From Terriglobia bacterium (lineage in GTDB: Bacteria > Acidobacteriota > Terriglobia > Terriglobales > Acidobacteriaceae): a stretch of DNA of 64,000 nucleotides. Under the pieces are notes generated by a model. It made no database searches and was not told the DNA's origin. It was given only the letters and a program-made list of their open reading frames with translations. Numbering within the stretch: position 1 is the first letter of the stretch; every line of letters starts with the position of its first letter. The stretch is from assembly GCA_020073645.1 (NCBI GenBank), contig JAIQET010000004.1, forward strand, positions 42,656 to 106,655. The letters run 5' to 3'. The position numbers and the translations under genes are program-made. This document shows, piece by piece, positions 51,678 to 59,600 of the stretch.

Positions 51678-52805
51678 TCAGCCTGCCTGCGCCGGCCTCC
51701 GAAACCGCGCCCACACCCCCGCCCCACGGCCCTTCCACCGCGTCCGCAACACCGACAGCACGAGCATGGAGAGAAAAATCGTCACCAGCCCCAGCGACGC
51801 CGTCTGAATATCGTTCGCCCGCTTGTGCAGGATGGAAAACCGGCCGTACACGAACTCAATGTGTACCCAATACACCAGCAGGGAAGTCTGTCCCAGTTGA
51901 ATCATGGGGCTGAAACCCCACTGCCCCGCGCCCCAGCGGCACCAGGCGTAGATCGCCGCCAGAATCACCAACAGCAACCCGACCCGGATGAGGAAAAAAT
52001 CAGGACTGGTATGCCAGAAATCGTACACGGCATAGAGCTGCCCGGGCCTCCGGTCCAGCCAGCGCGCCAGGTAAATCAGCCCGATCCCTCCCGCACCCGC
52101 AAGTAGGAACGTTGCGGCTTGCCGGTCGCGCGCCCAGTCACTCAGCACAACAAATCCAATCGCCAATCCCATGAAAGCGAACGCGGCCCAAGGAAAAATC
52201 GGAAACAACCAGGGCTGCGGTTGACCAAGGTTGTGCACGCCATTGATGTACGACTCCAGCGGCCAGGGCAGCCAGCGCGGCCGCCAGTTCGTCCACAGCA
52301 GGGGCGTCAGCAGGGAAATCACCAGCGCGATTCCCACCGCCGTCGTTGCCAAAGCCAGGCGCGTCCGCGGTCCTCGTGCGAGCGACAAGACCATCCAGCA
52401 CGCCACGCCCATCAGCATCATGGAGAGGCCAATCGTATTCAGGATATCTACGCGCAGCAGGTCGCTCCATGGCGCCCAGGGGAACCCGATGCTGTACTCC
52501 TGGATTCGAAACAGAAGCCCGAGCCCCAAGATTTCCGCACCCCGGCGAATAGTCGTGCGCGCGATCTGGTCCGCAGAGATCCCCTTCTGTCGCAACTTGT
52601 CGGTGACCAGCGCAAAGGAAATGCCTGCCAGAAACAGAAACAGCGGAGCCGGCAACGTCCCGCCCAACTGCGACCACATGAAGAACGTGCTCTTGCGCGC
52701 ATCGCCGCCCAGCCACGAGTCGTAGCAGTGCGTCTGAAACATCAAAACGCAAGCCAGCCCGCGCATCCAGTCGATGTAGGCAAGGCGGGATGGATTGGCA
52801 GGCAC
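51678..52805 (-). CDS. DUF1624/acyltransferase-like membrane protein (heparan-N-acetyltransferase type)
   Basis: 375-residue polytopic protein (about 10 helices) resembling DUF1624 and heparan-alpha-glucosaminide N-acetyltransferases. RLAYIDWMRGLACVLMFQTH at the N-terminus holds the conserved Asp and the His of the family. PLFLFLAGISFALVTDKLRQ and LLVYWVHIEFVYGRFSILHK are further matches. The start was set at a GTG (52805); no ATG lies upstream of IDWMRG. It may move acetyl groups across the membrane onto a glycan, which is not shown by context. Confidence 0.82.
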   Translation of the reverse strand: MPANPSRLAYIDWMRGLACVLMFQTHCYDSWLGGDARKSTFFMWSQLGGTLPAPLFLFLAGISFALVTDKLRQKGISADQIARTTIRRGAEILGLGLLFRIQEYSIGFPWAPWSDLLRVDILNTIGLSMMLMGVACWMVLSLARGPRTRLALATTAVGIALVISLLTPLLWTNWRPRWLPWPLESYINGVHNLGQPQPWLFPIFPWAAFAFMGLAIGFVVLSDWARDRQAATFLLAGAGGIGLIYLARWLDRRPGQLYAVYDFWHTSPDFFLIRVGLLLVILAAIYAWCRWGAGQWGFSPMIQLGQTSLLVYWVHIEFVYGRFSILHKRANDIQTASLGLVTIFLSMLVLSVLRTRWKGRGAGVWARFRRPAQAG

Positions 52806-52831
52806 GCCGGAAGTATAAGGCAGGAGGGGAG

Positions 52832-52972
52832 GGCAGCAGTTAGCAACTAGCAATTAGCAACCACTACTTGGCCGCATGCTCCGTGCCGGTTTCTGTCATC
52901 CTCTTCAAGAACTAGATACCAAGTGCTCGATGCTAATTGCTAATTGCTAGCTGCTAATTGCTAACTGCTGCC
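52832..52972. repeat. Second heptanucleotide array, in inverted arrangement
   Basis: Four 7-base units, GGCAGCA, GTTAGCA, ACTAGCA, ATTAGCA, occupy 52832-52859. Six units of the opposite orientation, TGCTAAT, TGCTAAT, TGCTAGC, TGCTAAT, TGCTAAC, TGCTGCC, occupy 52931-52972. The two arms are complementary at 27 of 30 bases when 52831-52860 is compared with 52944-52973. They flank a 71-base spacer and lie between two leftward genes, touching the stop codon of the lipoprotein gene. Confidence 0.85.
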
Positions 52973-54244
52973 CTACTGCACATTCACCTTGACCGTCGCT
53001 GTCGTGCGCCCGTACTGGTTGGTCGCGTACAGCGTGTACGTCGTGGTCTGTGCCGGGTTCACGTTGGCGCTGTTGCCCCGGACCGCTCCCAACCCTGGTG
53101 AGACGATCAGGTACGACGCGCCGCTCACGTTCCAGGCCAGCGTTACACTCGTGCCCGCAGACACGCTCGACGGCGTCGCGGTGAAGCTGGTGATCGTCGG
53201 TGCTGCGCCCGTGGGCACATTCGACGCAGTGTACAGCGGCTTGATCTCCAACACTTCGAAGGCCGAAGCCGGCACCTGCCCCAGGTTGTGCAGATCATTG
53301 TTGTCCCAGCGGCTGTCGGGCGCGCCGCTGATGTACATGGAACTGCCGTTGTCCGCCATGATCAAGCCGTACCTCTTCATTGCAGTCAGCAGGATCTGAT
53401 TGGTCGCGGAAAATCCTGAAATGTCGTAGTTGGCCTTCAACCGCAGTCGCATTCCCATCGGCGCCGCCAGCGAACTTGTGGAGTTCGAGGCCCAATGCGA
53501 AGCCGGTGGAGTGACCGCCGCCTGGCTCTGCGCCAGCGTGAAGCGCAGCGCATGTTGGACTTTCCCGGCGGCTACTTCATCGTAGCGTGCCAGCCCCGGA
53601 AAGATGGGCAGCCCCGCCGCGTCCGCCGAAGTCCAGGTCCACGGGCGCTGCTCATCCGCCAGCAGGTCCCACATTGCGGCTGATCCGGCATTCCAGGTGC
53701 CGTCGCCATTCAGGTAAGCGCTGTACAACTCGTAGAGAAAGCAGTTGCTGTTGTCCAACACCAGCACGTGTCGATCGCCATTGCCGGGATTGGGATCGCC
53801 CTCGATCGGCGCATTGGCCGGGACAGGCATGGGCCCAGGATCGCTCTCGCTGCCATACGCGCTGAAGGTGATGCTCACTGTACTCTGATTCCCGTTAACG
53901 ATCACATAGGGAATCCCGATGTTCGAGCCTTGGTATTGACCCGATCCGAAGTCGGCATGCAGCCCAATGCCAGAACCGATGAAGTTAATGATCGCATCGG
54001 AATTCGCATCGACCGCTGCGCCGGAAATGTCATGATTCCACAGGTTGGCATTGGTAAACGGGCGGAACCCATTCAGACTCGCGCCCTGTCCCGCGCTCAT
54101 CACGCTGCAGGCGAGATTCTGACTTCCTCCGCCCCCGCCCGCCCCGCCGCCTGGCGGTGTTACCTGGCTCGAGGTTCCACCCCCGCAGCCAGCCAAAACC
54201 AGTGTCAGCACCAAGGTGCCCAGAATCGCGAACGGTTTTTTCAT
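52973..54244 (-). CDS. Lipoprotein with C-terminal Ig-like domain
   Basis: 423-residue exported protein. The signal ends in a lipobox (LVLAGCGGG), followed by a Gly-rich linker. The middle part (about 50-340) is of unknown family, with NLWNHDISGAAVDANSDAII, a GDRHVLVLDNSNCFLYELYS segment and HWASNSTSSLAAPMGMRLRL. The last 75 residues form an Ig-like domain (ITSFTATPSSVSAGTSVTLA) of the kind common in acidobacterial surface proteins. The ATG is at 54244. Three GTCCCG repeats lie 32-83 bases upstream. Confidence 0.78.
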   Translation of the reverse strand: MKKPFAILGTLVLTLVLAGCGGGTSSQVTPPGGGAGGGGGSQNLACSVMSAGQGASLNGFRPFTNANLWNHDISGAAVDANSDAIINFIGSGIGLHADFGSGQYQGSNIGIPYVIVNGNQSTVSITFSAYGSESDPGPMPVPANAPIEGDPNPGNGDRHVLVLDNSNCFLYELYSAYLNGDGTWNAGSAAMWDLLADEQRPWTWTSADAAGLPIFPGLARYDEVAAGKVQHALRFTLAQSQAAVTPPASHWASNSTSSLAAPMGMRLRLKANYDISGFSATNQILLTAMKRYGLIMADNGSSMYISGAPDSRWDNNDLHNLGQVPASAFEVLEIKPLYTASNVPTGAAPTITSFTATPSSVSAGTSVTLAWNVSGASYLIVSPGLGAVRGNSANVNPAQTTTYTLYATNQYGRTTATVKVNVQ

Positions 54245-54275
54245 GGAAAAGCGCCCTGCCCATATTTTCCGGGAG

Positions 54276-54327
54276 AACCGGGACGCTATCGCCGGAAATC
54301 GGGACAGCGTGCCCACCGAATCGGGAC
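54276..54327 (-). promoter_or_regulatory. Three direct repeats upstream of the lipoprotein gene
   Basis: On the minus strand GTCCCGATT, GTCCCGATT and GTCCCGGTT occur at 54327-54319, 54305-54297 and 54284-54276. Spacing is 22 and 21 bases, two helical turns, which puts all copies on one DNA face. This arrangement is typical of an activator or response-regulator binding region. The regulator is unknown. Confidence 0.55.
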
Positions 54328-54500
54328 ATGTACTTCCGGAAGGGAGTCTTGATAAGCACCGCCGCAGGCCCCACTCCGAGTTTGCTGATTCGTTCGGCGT
54401 TATCCTGAGGAGAGCTTCAGTTCGACGAAGGACCTTGCGGACACCCTCCAGTATCTGTCCCCGCTGCTCGCGCCCGCACCTGTGGTAAATTTCTGGTTAA

Positions 54501-54577
54501 GGGCGCGTAGCTCAAACGGATAGAGCATCGGATTTCTAATCCGACGGTTGCAGGTTCGATTCCTGCCGCGCCTACCA
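54501..54577 (+). tRNA. tRNA-Arg (TCT anticodon)
   Basis: Acceptor GGGCGCG pairs with CGCGCCT (one G-T pair), the anticodon stem TCGGA/TCCGA encloses TTTCTAA with anticodon TCT, the T-loop is GTTCGATT, and the CCA end is encoded. An integrase remnant abuts its 3' side. Confidence 0.96.
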
Positions 54578-54601
54578 ACCTAACCCCTTGAGTCTTCACG
54601 A

Positions 54602-54799
54602 TTAGTTCTCTTTCCCCGCCATCACCGGTTGCTGCAAAAGTGGTGCAACTATGCGTTGACTATGCATTGAGGCTTGCATCCGGGTTGCCTCTTGCGTCCG
54701 CTCCCAGTCTTCCGCCCGTTGCAGTGCGGTCGCCTTGTCAGCGTTCGAGACGATTCCGTACCTGTGCAGCATCGCCTCAGATTTTACACTGATGTGGCA
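54602..54799 (-). pseudogene. Tyrosine recombinase remnant beside tRNA-Arg
   Basis: The frame encodes CHISVKSEAMLHRYGIVSNA and continues to AEDWERTQEA, matching the extreme C-terminus of tyrosine recombinases: a histidine box, then the catalytic tyrosine in HRYGIV. The rest of the enzyme is missing upstream. The stop lies 25 bases past the 3' end of tRNA-Arg, the classic position of an integrase at a tRNA attachment site. No second copy of the tRNA 3' end was found in the window. Confidence 0.7.
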
Positions 54800-55114
54800 G
54801 AAGGAAAAGGTTTCCGCACAAGACCGGTTTGCCGGATTACTGGTGTAATTGCGATTTGTCACCAACAATCAGCGGGATTTTGTGATGAGGCTGGCCGGTT
54901 TGCCCTGACATGAGGGACACATGAGCGGTGTCGGCCATGGTGGCCTACCCTTGAGCTGAGTACCGCATCCTGTACACCGAAACTTGCCGTTTCCAGGTAT
55001 GTGAATATGCTGGGGCCGTGCGTGCCAGGCTGCTGCGGCCGAGGTGCAGGAGCGATAGGCGTACAGAGGGCGCTCGCAGGTATTAGAATCTGGGTTCGCC
55101 ATTCGGGGAACCCC
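54800..55114. other. Intergenic region between the integrase remnant and the cyclase gene
   Basis: About 315 bases without a recognisable gene. It probably includes scar sequence from the lost integrated element and the promoter of the cyclase gene. A CxxC-type stretch can be translated from 54955-54900, leftward (CTGCGTQLKGR, then MCPSCQGKPA). It has no start codon and could be the tail of a lost zinc-ribbon gene. Confidence 0.4.
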
Positions 55115-56419
55115 ATGCAGCCGAATACCATTGTGACCAAGATCCTCAAGATGTCGCACGAGGATCCCAAGGCGCTGAGTCATCTGGAGAGCTTCCGGCG
55201 GCCGATCACCGTCCTCTTCACCGACATCAAGGGCTCGACCTCGTACTACGAAAAGTTCGGCGATGTCGCCGGCTTTGCCATGGTTCGAGAATGCAACGAT
55301 ATGCTCGGTGCGGTCGCCGAGTCGCATCGCGGACGGGTCATCAAGACCATCGGCGACTCGGTGATGGCGATGTTCGAGAAGTCGATAGAGGCAGTCCGCT
55401 CGGCGATCGCCATGCAGGAAGAACTCGCCGCCCGGAATATCCACGCGAAGGAGGCGGAGCGGATCTTCGTACGCATCGGCTTGCACCACGGCATGGGTAT
55501 CGTCAAGACCGACGACGTGTTCGGGGATGTCGTGAATGTCGCCTCCCGGGTCCAAAGCGTCGCGCTTCCCAGCCAGATTGTCATCTCGGACACTTTGCTG
55601 AGCGAGGTTACGCAGGGCGGCTTTGAGACCGTCTCTCTCGGACGCTTCCGTCTGAAGGGGAAAACCGATGAGCGGGAGCTGTTCGAGGTGCGCTGGACCA
55701 CGGCGGTGGCGCCGGCGTTCGCCCCGGCGCACACCATGATCAGTCTCTCCGCGCCGGAGTCCCCCGCCGTGATGCTGTATCACATTGCCCGCGACGGAAG
55801 GGCCGATCTGCAATGCCGGCTGCTAGAACAAGGGATCACCGTCGGCCGAGGGCAGGGAGATTGGCGGTTCCCGGAAGATGCCGGACTCCGCCCCTTGCAC
55901 GCCCGGTTTCTGGCCAAGGGTGGGCAGGTCTGGGTGCACAACCTCGCCGGTGTGGGGAGTGTCTTTGTTAAGCTGGTGGCCACATACCGGCTCGAGAGCG
56001 AAGATATCGTCTCCATGGGGCGCCACCTGTTTAAGTTTGTTGACAAGCCTGAGATGGCCAAGGCGGCGACCATTCTGGCCAGACCTTTGGACGAGGTCAG
56101 CCATCTCTTGAACGAGGCGCCGGCGGAGTTTCGCGGCATCGACCCCGGTGGCTCCGAGCGCTCTGACGTCTATCCTTTGACCGCAGATGAGGTGCGGTTC
56201 GGGCGCACTCAGGGCACCCACATCTTCCCCGAAGATACGCTCATGAGCCGTTCCCACGCCCGGGTTTACCACCGCGGCGAAGATTTCTTTGTGGAAGACC
56301 TCCAGACCCGTAACGGCACCTTCATTAAGGTGCGCGGGAAAGCCCCGGTTCCTTTCGGATCGCAAGTGCTGGTGGGACGCCAGGTGTTCGAAATCGCCCA
56401 ACAGCACCGGTCAGCGTAG
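55115..56419 (+). CDS. Class III adenylate/guanylate cyclase with C-terminal FHA domains
   Basis: 434-residue signalling protein. Residues about 30-200 form a class III cyclase domain. Metal-binding Asp37 (VLFTDIKGSTSYYEKFGD) and Asp81 (RVIKTIGDSVMAMF), plus the transition-state pair Asn141/Arg145 (GDVVNVASRVQ), are present, so it is probably active. Two FHA-like modules follow: a divergent one around residues 225-310 (ITVGRGQGDWRF) and a canonical one at about 350-430 (VRFGRTQGTHIFPED, SRSHARVY, then TRNGTFIKV). The FHA domain would bind phosphothreonine, likely from the kinase encoded next. The ATG at 55115 was chosen over earlier in-frame codons. Confidence 0.9.
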   Translation: MQPNTIVTKILKMSHEDPKALSHLESFRRPITVLFTDIKGSTSYYEKFGDVAGFAMVRECNDMLGAVAESHRGRVIKTIGDSVMAMFEKSIEAVRSAIAMQEELAARNIHAKEAERIFVRIGLHHGMGIVKTDDVFGDVVNVASRVQSVALPSQIVISDTLLSEVTQGGFETVSLGRFRLKGKTDERELFEVRWTTAVAPAFAPAHTMISLSAPESPAVMLYHIARDGRADLQCRLLEQGITVGRGQGDWRFPEDAGLRPLHARFLAKGGQVWVHNLAGVGSVFVKLVATYRLESEDIVSMGRHLFKFVDKPEMAKAATILARPLDEVSHLLNEAPAEFRGIDPGGSERSDVYPLTADEVRFGRTQGTHIFPEDTLMSRSHARVYHRGEDFFVEDLQTRNGTFIKVRGKAPVPFGSQVLVGRQVFEIAQQHRSA

Positions 56420-56616
56420 ATTTTTCTCTGCCCCGCCGCTGGCGCGTTATCTGCTGAAGCCCCCGGGTGGTTGTGCCCTGCTTTTCGTGGTAATGTAGGC
56501 CCGTCGATGCTATCTGGCTGGGGCTCGACCTGCGCGCCATCGGGGTGCCCCCATCAGGCCCTTCTCCGGGCCTTCCATTGGGCTATCCGGCGCGAAAACA
56601 GCCGGCAAACGCCACT

Positions 56617-59600
56617 ATGTCCTCGCCGCGGGGTGGATCGAAAAAGCTGGGCAAGTACGAGATCCTCGAAGTGATCGGTCGAGGCGGGATGGGTGTCGTC
56701 TATAAGGCGGTAGATCCGGAAATCGGACGCCTGGTCGGCATCAAGATGATGACCAGCGCGGTCATCAACGATCCTGACCTGCTGAAACGTTTCTACCGCG
56801 AGGCCCAGTCGGCGGGCAAACTGCAGCACCCCAACATCATCACCATCTACGACCTCGGCGTACACGACGCGACTCCCTACCTGGTCATGGAGTTTCTGGA
56901 AGGGGAAAGCCTGGACGCCACGATCAAGTCCCGCCGCGCCATGTCCTTGGAAGACAAGCTGAACATTGCCATCCAGGTCTGCAACGCGCTGGCGTATGCA
57001 CACGAGCGGAGCGTCGTGCATCGGGATATCAAGCCCGCCAACGTCATGTTGCTCAAAGACGGCACGGTGAAGATCGTCGATTTCGGCATTGCCCGCATGG
57101 GCGGAGACAAGGTCACGCGCACCGGCCAAGTCATGGGCAGCATCCAGTACATGTCTCCCGAACAGATTAATGGCGCGCACGTGGATCAGAGGACCGACAT
57201 CTTTTCGGCGGGAGTGCTGCTGTACCAGTTGCTGACTAACGTATTGCCCTTCGAGGGCAAAGACACCGGCGACACCCTGCTGAAGATTATCCATGGCACG
57301 CCGCCCTCGCTCAGCCAGTTCCTGCAACAGTATCCCCCGGAACTAGAAACGATCGTTCTGCGAGCCCTGGCGAAAGATCCCGAGGAACGCTACCAGACCG
57401 GGACCGAACTGGCCCTCGATCTGTCCCATGTGCAAGACGAGCTCAAGCGCGAGCGCATGTCGGAATACCTGCAGAGCGCGGAAGCCAGCATCGCAGAAGC
57501 CCAGTGGACCAAGGCTAAGGAACAGCTTCTGCAGGTTCTGAAGATCGACCGGCAAAATGTCCGCGGCGTCATGCTCTTGCGCGAAGTACAGCAGGAGATC
57601 CAGAAGCAGCAGCGCTCCGAGCGCGCGAAGGATCTGCGCTCGCAGGCAGACCAGGCACTGGCCAGGGGCGAGTTGGATGAAGCCCTGCGCTATCTTGGCA
57701 TGGCCGTAGACCTGGTTCCCGGCAACGCGGAACTGCTCCGCTTGCGGGACTCGGTAAAAGAAAAGAAGGCGCGGGTTGACAAACTCACCCAGTTGCTGCG
57801 TCGCGCCGAGTCCGCCCATGATGGCGGCGACCTGGAGGAGGCGCTGACTGCCACCGAAGAGGCCCTCGAAGTCGACGCCGAGAGCACCGAAGCCAAGGCT
57901 CTGCATGCGGTGATCACCCGGGAGCTGGCAGAGCGAGTCAAACTCAAACAGGTGCAAAGCTTCATCGACGAAGCCAGAAGGCAGATTTCCTCTCGCCGCT
58001 TCACCGCGGCCCTGGAGGTTCTTAAGAAAGCCGAGCAGCTTGATCCCACCGCTACCGGAATTAACGAACTGGTCTCGCTGGCATCCACCGGGCAGCAACA
58101 GGAGCGGCGACGCAAGGAGCTGGAGCAAATCGCTGCCGATGTGCAGGAAGCGTTGAACCGCAGCGATCACCTGGCGGCATGCGCACTCGCCGAAGAGGGG
58201 CTGCAGAAATTTCCCGAGGATCGGGGGCTTCTGAAACTGAAGGCGCTTGCCGACAAGGAGCGCGAGGCCCACCAGAAGCGCACCTACATTGAAAAGCAGG
58301 TGTCCCTGGGGCGCCGCCTGCTGGAAGAGCGCAGGGCGCAGGAAGCCCTTGCACCGCTCGAAGAGGCGCTGGCGCGGTATCCCGACGAGTTCGTGCTGCA
58401 GACCATGTATTCACTGGTCACGGAAAGCATCGAGCGGGAGCAGACTGAACAATTCAAGGCGCGGACCATCCAGCAGGCCAAGGAAGCGATTCGCCGCAAG
58501 GCGTATAACGAGGCGGTGGACATTCTGCAGGCCGCGCAGCGGCAGACCCCTTGCAGCGAGTTCGAGGATTTGCTGCAGTTTGCCGCCGACGAAGCCGCCG
58601 CCCACGAGAAACAACTGGTGATCGATGCGGCCGCTGAAGAAGCGCATCGTCTGATCTCCGCCGACGAATATAAGGGCGCGATCGCGCTGCTGGAGCGGAC
58701 ACTCAAGACCCATGACGACCAGGAATTGCGCATCATCCTGGCCGACGCTCAACGCCACCTGGAGCAGTTCAACGCCGGCTTGCAGGAGACCATCGCCGCA
58801 GCCCATCGCCTGCGGCAGTCGCAGAGGTGTTCTGAGGCTGTGAAGTTCATGGAAGGCCAGCTTCAGAACTACGGCAAGGCTCCGGAATTCCGCGCCGCTT
58901 TGGAAGAGATGCGTGCGGAGGAGCGGCGCCTGCATGCCTTAGTCGCGGTCAAGGAGCAGGCGCGCGAGGCGCTGGCCAACTCCGATTATGAGGCGGCCCT
59001 GGCGGTTGTCGAAACCTTCCGGCAGGAGTTCGGGGACGGCCCGGAGGCGCAGCTCCTGCAGAACGAAATAGCGTACAAGCGCGAGCAGGTGTCAGCCGTC
59101 GCGGTGGAGCAGGCCTTGAAAGATGTCCGCGTTCTGTTCCTGGTGCGCTCCTATCGCTCGGCCCTGGGAGTTCTGGACCGGGTGGCCAGCGACGCGGCCC
59201 GTGTTGCCCCCGAACTGCGCGAGCGGTACCAGGTTGCGCGCACGAATGCAGAATCCGTACTGGAGCGCGAGCGCGAGGCGAACGAGCACCGGGAACGCAG
59301 GGAACGGGAGTTGGTCGAACGGATGGCCGATCAACCCACCCTCGAGGAATCGGCTGCGGGCGACGAAACCGCGGTCGCAGGGCGCGGAGAGCGGACGCAA
59401 CAAGCGAACCCCACCGAGCTCGAGGAACTCCTGGGCGAGGTCACGCTCGTAGGCCAGCACTATGCGGAAGACGAGACGATTCAAAGCGTGATCTCAGATC
59501 TGAAAGAGAAGCTGACCGTTCAGATCGCCGAGTTGCGCCAGACGGAAGTCCTGGAGCAAGCCACGCTGGTGGCGGCAGTTCCTCCTCCGGCTGCCGGGGA

